Assembly: GCA_020631405.1 (NCBI GenBank)
Contig: JAHDHH010000012.1
Location: 1-64,000 of the forward strand
Reading direction: 5' to 3'
Length of the DNA: 64,000 nucleotides
From: Saprospiraceae bacterium
GTDB lineage: Bacteria; Bacteroidota; Bacteroidia; Chitinophagales; Saprospiraceae
Shown one piece after another: positions 56,822-64,000 of the stretch (position 1 is the first letter of the stretch; the number at the start of each line of letters is the position of its first letter). A model generated the notes under the pieces. That model was not told the origin of the DNA. It was given only the letters and a program-made list of their open reading frames with translations, and did not search any database. The position numbers and the translations under genes were made by a program.

Positions 56822-57430
56822 ATGCAAGTAATAAATGTAGAAGCACAAGAAAGAAACAATTTTGGTAAATCATCTAATAAGCAACTGAGAAAGAATGGAA
56901 GAATTCCAGCAGTTATTTATTCTAAAGATGGTGTAAAGCACTGCAGTGTAACTCATGCAGATGTGAAGCATCTTGTTTACACTCCAGATTTCAAATTAGT
57001 TGAGATCAGTGTAGGAAGTGGTGCAGCAAAATGTACATTAAAAGACATCCAGTTTCACCCAGTGACTGATGCCATTGAACACATGGACTTTTTAGAGCTT
57101 ATTGATGGACATCCAGTAAAAGTGGAAGTTCCAGTTAAGTTCAAAGGTGTTTCTCCAGGTGTATTAGCTGGGGGTAAGCTTATGCAATCACTCAGAAAAG
57201 TGAAGATCAAGTGTATTCCATCTGCAATCGTTGACCAATTATACGTTGATATTTCTAACCTAGAATTAGGGGCTGCAGTAAGGATTAGAGATATTGAATT
57301 TCCTGAAGGTGTAGAAGTCATGAGTGAGGGAGCAACTCCGGTTGCTACAGTAGAGGTACCTAGAGCTCTTAAGAGTGCTGCAGCAAAAGAAGGACCAGCT
57401 GCAGGAGGTGAAGCTCCAGCTGCAGAATAA
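56822..57430 (+). CDS. rplY: 50S ribosomal protein L25/general stress protein Ctc
   Basis: 202 residues: the long TL5/Ctc form. The L25 core (ERNNFGKSSNKQLRKNGRIPAVIYSKDG in two parts, about 1-90) binds 5S rRNA. The C-terminal beta domain (about 95-185, PVKVEVPVKFKGVSPGV, LMQSLRKVKIKC) and an Ala/Pro/Glu tail follow. Its own promoter is strong. pth, often next to it, is absent; an NlpC/P60 gene follows. Confidence 0.95.
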   Translation: MQVINVEAQERNNFGKSSNKQLRKNGRIPAVIYSKDGVKHCSVTHADVKHLVYTPDFKLVEISVGSGAAKCTLKDIQFHPVTDAIEHMDFLELIDGHPVKVEVPVKFKGVSPGVLAGGKLMQSLRKVKIKCIPSAIVDQLYVDISNLELGAAVRIRDIEFPEGVEVMSEGATPVATVEVPRALKSAAAKEGPAAGGEAPAAE

Positions 57431-57477
57431 AACACACTATGGAATAGTTATTGATACATTACTATTAAATGTAATGT

Positions 57478-57957
57478 ATGAATCTGTTTTCTATTTTAAT
57501 CGTAATATCTACCTTAACCACTAGTACTCCGTATACGCCTGTACATGACGTAGTTAGTACAACTACTTGTGTTGACAAGCAAAAGAAGAAAAGAAGACAA
57601 ATCACAGAGTATGCTTTGTCTTTCATAGGTACTGCTTATAACTCGAAGAGATATAGTAGTTCTGGCTTCGATTGTTCTGGTTATGTACAGCATGTGTATG
57701 CTCAGCATGGCATCGCCCTCTCGAGATCGAGTAAGAGCATTGCGACCCAAGGCAGAAAAAAAAGAAAGCCTGAGTCAGGTGATCTTGCCTTCTTTAAAAG
57801 TAACAATAGGGTTAACCATGTTGGAATAGTACTGAGAACAGATAAAAAAGGTATTCATGTGATACATTCCACAAGTTCGAAAGGTGTAGTTGTGACTTGT
57901 ATAGAAGAATCTGACTATTGGAAGAGTAAGTTTGCCTTTGTAAAAGATGTATTATAA
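57478..57957 (+). CDS. NlpC/P60 (C40) cell-wall hydrolase
   Basis: 159 residues with a short N-terminal export signal (MNLFSILIVISTLTTS). The catalytic Cys is in GFDCSGYVQHVYAQHG, the His in VNHVGIVL, and the third residue in IHVIHSTSSKG. It should cut peptide bonds in peptidoglycan stems. There is no SH3 or LysM targeting domain. It lies 47 bases after rplY and 99 bases before adk. Confidence 0.9.
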   Translation: MNLFSILIVISTLTTSTPYTPVHDVVSTTTCVDKQKKKRRQITEYALSFIGTAYNSKRYSSSGFDCSGYVQHVYAQHGIALSRSSKSIATQGRKKRKPESGDLAFFKSNNRVNHVGIVLRTDKKGIHVIHSTSSKGVVVTCIEESDYWKSKFAFVKDVL

Positions 57958-58056
57958 TAAGCAATACAACAAGTGGAAACTTAATTTGACCTTTAAAAGT
58001 TAATTTGAATGTGGATATTAAATTTAATAAAAAGAATATTCGGTAAGAACACATCT

Positions 58057-58632
58057 ATGATACAACTCATATTATTCGGACCTCCAGGATCGGGAAAAGG
58101 AACACAAGCTAAATTTTTGGTAGAGTCTTATGGACTAATTCATATCAGTACTGGAGATTTGTTTCGCTATGAGATGGGAAATGATACCCCACTAGGAAAA
58201 GAAGCTAAGTCATATATCTCCAAAGGAGAATTAGTGCCTGATAGTGTAACTATTGGAATGCTTAAAAATAAAGTGAACCAACACCCTGATGCAAAGGGAT
58301 TTATTTATGACGGGTTTCCTCGTACTATACCGCAAGCTGAGGCTCTTGACGAGTTTTTAGCGAGCAATGGGAGCAGCATCACTAGCTTACTCTCACTTAC
58401 AGTAGGTGACGAAGAAATCGTACATAGAATAAAGCAAAGAGGACAGACATCTGGAAGAGCAGATGACCTTAATGAGGACATTATCCGAAATAGGATAGCG
58501 GTCTACAAAGAGAATACCGCAGAAGTATTCGACTATTACAATGCTAAAGGTAAGGCACTCCCTATCGATGGTATGGGAACAATAGACGATATAGCTGCAA
58601 GACTTAAAGATGCTGTAGGTAACAGTATCTAA
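58057..58632 (+). CDS. adk: Adenylate kinase
   Basis: 191 residues from the ATG at 58057, which gives the standard start [19 protein letters not shown] (P-loop). The frame extends upstream to 58009, but those 16 residues (WILNLIKRIFGK) are not part of the family. Other motifs: [23 protein letters not shown], and a short LID ([13 protein letters not shown]), so this is a short-LID form without zinc. It balances ATP, ADP and AMP. obgE starts 10 bases downstream. Confidence 0.96.
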   Translation: MIQLILFGPPGSGKGTQAKFLVESYGLIHISTGDLFRYEMGNDTPLGKEAKSYISKGELVPDSVTIGMLKNKVNQHPDAKGFIYDGFPRTIPQAEALDEFLASNGSSITSLLSLTVGDEEIVHRIKQRGQTSGRADDLNEDIIRNRIAVYKENTAEVFDYYNAKGKALPIDGMGTIDDIAARLKDAVGNSI

Positions 58633-58642
58633 AACCACAACT

Positions 58643-59641
58643 ATGTCAGATCAGAGTTTTATTGACTACGTAAAGATACACTGTAAGTCAGGCAATGGAG
58701 GCTCTGGATCAGCTCACTTCTATAGAGATAAGTGGACCACTACTGGAGGACCGGATGGTGGAGATGGAGGTAGAGGAGGTAGTATCATCCTAAGAGGCAA
58801 CAAGCAGATGTGGACACTACTGCCTCTCAAATATAGAAAACATATTAAGGCTGGACACGGAGGAGATGGCGGAGGTAGTCGATCTACTGGAGCCTTCGGA
58901 GAAGATATCATCCTAGATGTCCCCATAGGTACAATAGCTAAAGATGTGGAAACAGGGACTGTTCACTTTGAGATTAGCGAAGACGGACAAGAAGAGGTAC
59001 TAGTCAAAGGTGGTAGAGGTGGCTTAGGTAATGCTCACTTTAAGACATCAACTAATCAGTCACCTAGATATAGCCAAACAGGGACACCAGGTAGAGAGAC
59101 TTGGAAGATTCTAGAATTAAAGGTACTAGCAGATGTAGGATTAGTGGGATTTCCAAATGCTGGTAAGTCTACCCTACTGTCAAGTATCACTGCGGCAAAA
59201 CCTAAAATTGGGGCTTATCCATTTACAACACTAGTACCTAATCTAGGCATAGTATCTTACAGGGACCATCTATCATTTGTCATGGCTGACATTCCTGGAA
59301 TTATTGAGAATGCTCACAAAGGCAAGGGACTAGGTATTCGCTTTCTAAAACACATAGAACGAAATGCTGCACTCCTATTCTTAATCCCGGCAGACACCGA
59401 CAATATCCTGAAAGAGTACAATATTCTCCTCAATGAACTTGGGGCTTTCAACCCAGAACTCCTGCATAAGAAGAGAATACTCGCAATATCTAAGTCTGAC
59501 ATCATTGATGACGAACTAAAGCAGCTTATTGAAGCAGAGCTTGATTTAGATATACCTTATCTATTCATCTCCTCAGTCAGCACAGCTGGATTGACTGAAC
59601 TCAAAGATCTAATCTGGAAGAATCTTGATATGGATAAATAG
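58643..59641 (+). CDS. obgE: Obg-family GTPase
   Basis: 332 residues. The N-terminal Obg fold is glycine-rich ([29 protein letters not shown]). The GTPase domain has [12 protein letters not shown], the switch I threonines in [16 protein letters not shown] and ISKSD. The protein helps mature the 50S subunit and links ribosome assembly to growth control. The C-terminal OCT domain of some homologs is absent, as is common. It is coupled to adk and converges on dnaA. Confidence 0.96.
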   Translation: MSDQSFIDYVKIHCKSGNGGSGSAHFYRDKWTTTGGPDGGDGGRGGSIILRGNKQMWTLLPLKYRKHIKAGHGGDGGGSRSTGAFGEDIILDVPIGTIAKDVETGTVHFEISEDGQEEVLVKGGRGGLGNAHFKTSTNQSPRYSQTGTPGRETWKILELKVLADVGLVGFPNAGKSTLLSSITAAKPKIGAYPFTTLVPNLGIVSYRDHLSFVMADIPGIIENAHKGKGLGIRFLKHIERNAALLFLIPADTDNILKEYNILLNELGAFNPELLHKKRILAISKSDIIDDELKQLIEAELDLDIPYLFISSVSTAGLTELKDLIWKNLDMDK

Positions 59642-59704
59642 TTTAGGCTATTTTACTAGACAAGTCCAAAAAATTCAAATATCTCTAATTGCTTAAAACA
59701 ACAA

Positions 59705-59728
59705 AGGAGGCACCTAAAGGCACCTCCT
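59705..59728. terminator. Hairpin between convergent obgE and dnaA
   Basis: AGGAGG and CCTCCT pair, with CC/GG closing a small loop after a CA/CA mismatch. T runs are weak on both sides, but its place between two convergent genes suits a two-way terminator. Confidence 0.5.
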
Positions 59729-59759
59729 AGTCTTATATTGTTATAATCTTGGTTATCTA

Positions 59760-61157
59760 CTAATAACCTGAGCCAATGCTCATCTGTACTTTTCTTTCTA
59801 TTTCTACTACTTGGTTCTTGAAGCCCTCGTCTGTATCCATCATATCTTTTACAGCTCTCAAAGAATAGATTACTGTAGAGTGATCCTTTCCTCCGAAATC
59901 ATCACCAATACTCTTCAAAGACTTATTAGTGAACGCCTTAGCTAGATACATAGATAACTGCCTTGCGATGACTACTTCACGCTTTCTTGTAGAAGACTGC
60001 ATTTTCTCAACTGTCACTTTAAAGTGATCAGCAACTAACTTCTTAATTTTCTCAAGTGCTACCTCCTTGTTAGATGACACCACGTACTTATTGATGATAT
60101 TTCTAGCTAGGTCAATGTCTATTTCTTTAAGATTGAGAGTTGCTTGCGCAATCAATGATATCATGACTCCTTCTAACTCCCTAATGTTGTCCACTACATT
60201 GTGACAGACATATTCTAAGACTTCTTGAGGTACTTGCTCTATCTCTCCTTCTAATTTGTCCTTGATGATAGCCATCCTAGTCTCAAACCCAGGAGGTTGG
60301 ATATCCGCAGACAATCCCCACTTGAATCTAGAAATCAATCGATCTTCCATTTTATCTAAATCAATAGGAGCTCGATCTGAAGTTAAGATGATCTGCTTCC
60401 CATTCTGATGCAGTCTATTAAAGAGGTTGAACAGAATCTCTTGAGTCTTTGCTCTTCCAGAAAGGAATTGCACATCATCAAGTATGAGTGTATCGACATG
60501 TTGATAGTAAGAAACAAGATCTGCTATTGTATTCTTTTGAATAGCATTGATGATCTGGTTAGTAAATCTATCAGTAGTGATATATAATACATTGTTTTCA
60601 GGGTGAGCCTTGACGATTTCATTACCTATCGCATGAATCAAGTGAGTCTTCCCTATTCCTACTCCTCCGTAGACGAATAGTGGATTGAATGCAGTAGCAC
60701 CTGGAGCATTGGCTATTGCCTTTCCTGCTGACCTTGCTAGTCTATTGCTGTCACCTTCTATGAATTTATCAAATGTATATTTGGCATTTAGATTAGAATC
60801 AATCTTGACCTTCTTGATTCCAGGAATGACAAAAGGATTCTTAATATCCTTAGATTCTATTTGCTTTGTTTGCTTCTCTGTACTATTGGAAAATTGATTC
60901 TTATTATCTATGAGGATAAGATACTCTAGTCTTGCCTTTGTTCCTAATTCAGAAATAATACAATTTCTTAGGAGTCCTATGTAATGCTCTTCCAACCACT
61001 CGTAGAAAAACTTATTAGGGACTTGTATAGTCAGAATATCGTTTTCAAGCTTAATTGGTTTAATGGGTTCAAACCAAGTTTTAAACTTTCTATCATTTAT
61101 GTTCTGCCGTATGTAATTGAGACAACTGTCCCAAACCATGACATGTTTGCTGGTCAT
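59760..61157 (-). CDS. dnaA: Chromosomal replication initiator DnaA
   Basis: 465 residues. Domain I (about 1-80, WFEPIKPIKLENDILTI), a short linker, the AAA+ domain (about 115-335) with Walker A GGVGIGKTHLIHA and Walker B TLILDDVQFLSG, and the domain IV helix-turn-helix with the signature GGKDHSTVIYS. It opens the origin and loads the helicase. The neighbours (obgE and a split nucleotidase) are not the dnaN/recF set. The 287-base upstream gap shows no cluster of TTATCCACA boxes. Confidence 0.97.
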   Translation of the reverse strand: MTSKHVMVWDSCLNYIRQNINDRKFKTWFEPIKPIKLENDILTIQVPNKFFYEWLEEHYIGLLRNCIISELGTKARLEYLILIDNKNQFSNSTEKQTKQIESKDIKNPFVIPGIKKVKIDSNLNAKYTFDKFIEGDSNRLARSAGKAIANAPGATAFNPLFVYGGVGIGKTHLIHAIGNEIVKAHPENNVLYITTDRFTNQIINAIQKNTIADLVSYYQHVDTLILDDVQFLSGRAKTQEILFNLFNRLHQNGKQIILTSDRAPIDLDKMEDRLISRFKWGLSADIQPPGFETRMAIIKDKLEGEIEQVPQEVLEYVCHNVVDNIRELEGVMISLIAQATLNLKEIDIDLARNIINKYVVSSNKEVALEKIKKLVADHFKVTVEKMQSSTRKREVVIARQLSMYLAKAFTNKSLKSIGDDFGGKDHSTVIYSLRAVKDMMDTDEGFKNQVVEIERKVQMSIGSGY

Positions 61158-61444
61158 ATGTTTCTCTTAGGTCGATTAAAAAAATACTAATCAAACTCAC
61201 TCATCCTCTCAAAATTCAAAATAATCCAGGGTACGGAAATTTTGTAATGTTTAAAACCAACTATGGGATTGTGGTAATTCGGTAATGTAAAAATGTCCTA
61301 AATAAATCGAAAGAAAAACAATTTGATCGCTTTTTTTTTGCTTAAAATATTCGATTGTAAGAATTGAATATATCAAAAATTACATAATGTGTAAGCTAAT
61401 GATATCAGGCTATTTTTTACATAAAAAAAATAAATATGTGATTA

Positions 61445-62359
61445 TTAGACTAAAAGATTTTTACATGTCTGACATTTTGTTTTCTTGTTATTCTCAAAGT
61501 ACAAATCCACCCTCCCAAGTAGCATGCCACCCCAACCTGCTTGATTGATAAAAACGGGTTTGCCAGACTTATTCTCTTTTTTACTTAATGTTTTGAGGAA
61601 GGTATGCGTATGCCCGCCAAGTATCAAATCTATGCTATCAGTAGCTTCCGCTAAGATTACATCACTCACTCGGTCTTCATCATACCTGTACCCTAGGTGA
61701 GAAAGGCAGATGACATAGTCACAACCATAATCTCCTTTAAGCATTGTTGCTGTTTTCTGAGCTACACCAATAGGGTCTTCATACTGTACTCCCTTACACA
61801 TCGCATCTGCTACCAGACCATCTAACTCTATACCAAGTCCAAAAATACCAATCTTTATTCCAGCTTGCTCCTTGATCACAAAGGGCTTTATGTAGTCTGA
61901 CAAGGCAGTATCCTCCACTCGATAATTACTCACCACGAAGTCAAAGTTGGCATGAGGCATTTGCTTGACAAAGCCATCTATACCTGCATCAAAATCATGG
62001 TTGCCCATGGTAGCCACGTCATACTGCATTTCTGACATTAGCTTAAATTCAAGCTCTCCACCAAAAAAATTGAAATAGGGAGTACCTTGAAAAATATCAC
62101 CACTATCAAGTAGGAGGACATTCTCTTCTTGAGCTCTGATACCCGCTATCATCTCTGCACGTCTAGCAGCTCCACCCTTCCCTTGGTTTCTGCCACCATC
62201 CATTGGAAAGGGCTCAATCCTACTATGGACATCATTGGTATGCAGTATAGTGATCTTTGTCACTTCTCCTGTGTCAAACAGCTGAAATGGAAAGGCTCCA
62301 GTCGAGAGTAACAACCCTGAAGAGCTCATTGCCTTTAAAAATTGACGTCTATTCTGCAT
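61445..62359 (-). CDS. 5'-nucleotidase-type metallophosphoesterase, catalytic domain as a separate protein
   Basis: 304 residues. The N-terminus (MQNRRQFLKAMSSSGLLLSTGAF) looks like a Tat or Sec signal with RRQFLK. The two-metal site is complete: LHTNDVHSRIEP, DSGDIFQGTPYF, MGNHDFDAG, LSHLGYR and LGGHTHTF. UshA-like nucleotidases join this domain to a C-terminal substrate domain; here that domain is encoded by the next gene upstream (62362-63099), 2 bases away. Probably a periplasmic nucleotide or sugar-nucleotide hydrolase. The end CQTCKNLLV is unusual, with a CxxC pair. Confidence 0.92.
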   Translation of the reverse strand: MQNRRQFLKAMSSSGLLLSTGAFPFQLFDTGEVTKITILHTNDVHSRIEPFPMDGGRNQGKGGAARRAEMIAGIRAQEENVLLLDSGDIFQGTPYFNFFGGELEFKLMSEMQYDVATMGNHDFDAGIDGFVKQMPHANFDFVVSNYRVEDTALSDYIKPFVIKEQAGIKIGIFGLGIELDGLVADAMCKGVQYEDPIGVAQKTATMLKGDYGCDYVICLSHLGYRYDEDRVSDVILAEATDSIDLILGGHTHTFLKTLSKKENKSGKPVFINQAGWGGMLLGRVDLYFENNKKTKCQTCKNLLV

Positions 62360-62361
62360 GC

Positions 62362-63099
62362 TTACTTCTTGTGTATTCTAACTTCTGAATTATGTACTAG
62401 TTCTTGACCTTTCTCACTCCACTCCTCAATCCCTTCGATGAACACTTCTCGTATAAATAACCCAGTATTGTCCTGGACTAAATCTTTGAGAAAGTGACAC
62501 TTGTCACCGCCATTGGCTACATAGTCTGTCATGACGACATGGTATGTCTTGCTGAGGTCAAGGGCTTCTTCATTCACTAAGATATTGGTAGCTTTTGATT
62601 CTACTATATCCATCGTCAAACCAAAGCTAACTGGCCACCCGCCGTACTCAGCAATTCTGTTACAAAGTGCTACAACTGATGGTCCTGGCATCTCAAGTAT
62701 GACCATGGTATTGTCAAATGGCATCAATTCGAATATCTTGCCCTTGGTGATTTCGCCTCGTGGGATAGAGGGTATCCTTAGTCCGCCATAATTATTTATG
62801 GCAAAGGCTATGTCGTGATCAGTATACTTCTCTGCTTGTATATGGAGTAAGTCAGAAAAGAAATTGCCCATAGAAGAATTCAGTTTCCCTTTAACTAGGT
62901 CTTCTCCAGCAATGCCAATTACTTCGTTCATCTCCTTATCTAGTTCGATCTTATAAGGTTGGATCATCTCGGTGATTGCAGAATCAAATTGCACTGTACT
63001 GTCCAACTGTATGTTGGTATTCTGTACATCAGCTACATGATTTATAGTTTTACAACTGGCTAATCCCGCCAGGAATAGTATCAAAGTATATATTCTCAT
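62362..63099 (-). CDS. 5'-nucleotidase C-terminal (substrate-binding) domain lipoprotein
   Basis: 245 residues with a lipoprotein signal (LILFLAGLASC, Cys at residue 16). The body matches the 5_nucleotid_C domain: NSSMGNFFSDLLHIQAEKY, AFAINNYGGLRIPSIPRGEI, FELMPFDNTMVILEMPG and TDYVANGGDKCHFL. In UshA this domain closes over the catalytic domain and binds the base. The catalytic partner is the next gene, so the enzyme likely works as two polypeptides. It overlaps the small membrane-protein gene upstream by 4 bases. Confidence 0.9.
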   Translation of the reverse strand: MRIYTLILFLAGLASCKTINHVADVQNTNIQLDSTVQFDSAITEMIQPYKIELDKEMNEVIGIAGEDLVKGKLNSSMGNFFSDLLHIQAEKYTDHDIAFAINNYGGLRIPSIPRGEITKGKIFELMPFDNTMVILEMPGPSVVALCNRIAEYGGWPVSFGLTMDIVESKATNILVNEEALDLSKTYHVVMTDYVANGGDKCHFLKDLVQDNTGLFIREVFIEGIEEWSEKGQELVHNSEVRIHKK

Positions 63100-63617
63100 C
63101 CTAGTAGTGATCTGGTTTCTTCTCTGATTGCTGTTTTCGCTATTTCTAGACTTGTAGTTGCAGCTTGTCTCTCTTTCTGAATTGTATCAACAAAGACAGC
63201 CGAAGTGTAATCACCTGTTTGCTGAGATGCTGTCGTTGTGATTAATGCTAAGACATTATCCTTGGATTGGGTGATGATCTGCCACAGACTATCGCTGACG
63301 TAGAGCTGTTGGGCTAGGTTGTGCTCAAATTCTTTTTGAATACTGACCAACATAGCTTTAGAAAGGTGTTCGCCAGTAATTTCTGGAGTATACAACCTGA
63401 ATAATAAATTATTGACGTCTATTCTCTCACAAAACAACATCAACCTCTCATAGGCCTGCAATTTAAGTGGCAACTTAGTCTCCGCCATGTCCTTTCCATA
63501 CTCTAATGCTGCAAGCGAATATTTAGCATCCAGAAACTTCTTCAAAATAAAATATGCAGTTGCTAACACCACTACAGAGGGTAATACGTACTTTAAAATT
63601 TCTAAAATATCACTCAT
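63096..63617 (-). CDS. Membrane-anchored protein of unknown function
   Basis: 173 residues. One N-terminal membrane helix (YVLPSVVVLATAYFILKKF) and a charged, helical soluble domain (KLPLKLQAYERLMLFCERI, ISKAM-like stretches, EFEHNLAQQLYVSDSLWQII). The pattern resembles a conserved Bacteroidota family without known function. It overlaps the nucleotidase lipoprotein gene in ATGA and so belongs to the same operon. I do not assign a role. Confidence 0.8.
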   Translation of the reverse strand: MSDILEILKYVLPSVVVLATAYFILKKFLDAKYSLAALEYGKDMAETKLPLKLQAYERLMLFCERIDVNNLLFRLYTPEITGEHLSKAMLVSIQKEFEHNLAQQLYVSDSLWQIITQSKDNVLALITTTASQQTGDYTSAVFVDTIQKERQAATTSLEIAKTAIREETRSLLG

Positions 63618-63740
63618 AATTTAATAAATCTTAGACTGCACAAAGTACAGTGTTTAAAAATAAGGAATAATAAAACGCTTTTCTTTAATAAGATTATATT
63701 TAGGTTAAACTATAGTTAAACAGAAAAGTAAAGTAAATGC

Positions 63741-63748
63741 TATCTTTG
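63741..63748 (+). promoter_or_regulatory. Promoter -7 box TATCTTTG of the OmpH-like gene
   Basis: An exact TAnnTTTG match 62 bases before the ATG at 63811. No clear -33 TTG was found; GTTAAAC lies at the right distance. Confidence 0.5.
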
Positions 63749-63810
63749 CCGCCTTTGTTATTAAGCTGTACATTTAAACTTAGATAATTACATTAAACCT
63801 ATATTTCAAG

Positions 63811-64000
63811 ATGAGAATTCATACAATTAAATCAATCTGCCTTTGCTTTGTCTTGGCATTCGCTATACAAACTGTTTCTGCTCAAAAATTTGGGTACGTC
63901 AATTCTACTCAAATCCTTGCTGAACACCCAGATATCAAAGCTGCTGACACCGAACTAGAAGCCTACCAAAAGCAATTGATTGCAAAAGGTGAGCAAATGG
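63811..64000 (+). CDS. OmpH/Skp-family periplasmic chaperone, 3' end outside window
   Basis: Only the first 63 codons are present. Signal peptide MRIHTIKSICLCFVLAFAIQ ending at TVSAQ, then the family start QKFGYVNSTQILAEHPDIKA and the beginning of the long helix (ELEAYQKQLIAKGEQM). Skp/OmpH trimers hold unfolded outer-membrane proteins; Bacteroidota often have two such genes in a row with bamA, which may follow outside the window. Confidence 0.88.
   Translation, partial: MRIHTIKSICLCFVLAFAIQTVSAQKFGYVNSTQILAEHPDIKAADTELEAYQKQLIAKGEQM

Noticed and set aside
17699-59728. Related repeat element in the hairpins at 4634-4655, 17699-17746 and 59705-59728
   Set aside because: They share only AGGCAC-like cores; lengths, loops and flanks differ, so convergence of terminator-like hairpins is simpler than a mobile repeat.
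61158-61444. Possible replication origin upstream of dnaA
   Set aside because: The gap is AT-rich, but I found no cluster of TTATCCACA-like boxes; a single loose match (TTACCACAA on minus) is not enough.

Overview
The window reads as chromosomal DNA of a free-living Bacteroidota, most likely a relative of Saprospiria. The reasons are: secreted proteins ending in type IX secretion (T9SS) sorting domains of both type A and type B; a PorP/SprF-like partner next to a type B substrate; giant HYR/SprB-repeat surface proteins; FG-GAP/ASPIC lipoproteins; AT-rich DNA; promoters of the Bacteroidota TAnnTTTG type; and almost no Shine-Dalgarno sequences. No rRNA, tRNA, insertion sequence, prophage or CRISPR array was seen.

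Region 1 (1-34 kb) is an accessory cell-surface region. On the minus strand it holds a truncated giant CUB-like/HYR adhesin with a small secreted partner, two long FG-GAP lipoproteins (one on plus) flanking a sulfotransferase, a PorP/SprF-like protein behind a cohesin-like/SprB-repeat/type B protein, a giant HYR protein with dockerin-like and cohesin-like modules, an orphan LuxR-type response regulator, and a secreted heme-peroxidase-fold protein whose proximal heme histidine is replaced. On plus follow two tandem paralogous metzincin proteases with T9SS tails. Six minus-strand genes here, including the regulator, carry the same short motif AACCGA just before the start codon, which suggests one regulon for surface proteins.

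Region 2 (34-47 kb) holds sbcD-sbcC, a DksA/TraR-like zinc-finger protein, a class III aminotransferase, a pair of exported thioredoxin-fold proteins, a probable lipoprotein, a LysE-type exporter, a Prc/Tsp tail-specific protease and a KpsF/KdsD sugar-phosphate isomerase.

Region 3 (47-64 kb) is mostly housekeeping: recQ-aroQ, rnpA-rpmH, rho, serS, a YugP-type membrane zinc peptidase, frr, a GT-C type membrane protein, rplY, an NlpC/P60 hydrolase, adk-obgE, dnaA, a 5'-nucleotidase split into two genes with a small membrane protein, and the start of an OmpH/Skp chaperone gene.

The most unusual signals are the AACCGA leader motif, the peroxidase with a rebuilt heme pocket, the neighbouring cohesin-like and dockerin-like T9SS substrates beside a PorP/SprF-like gene, and a set of promoters that are either nearly leaderless or followed at once by a hairpin. 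All functional statements come from reading the sequence and from remembered family motifs; no database search was run.
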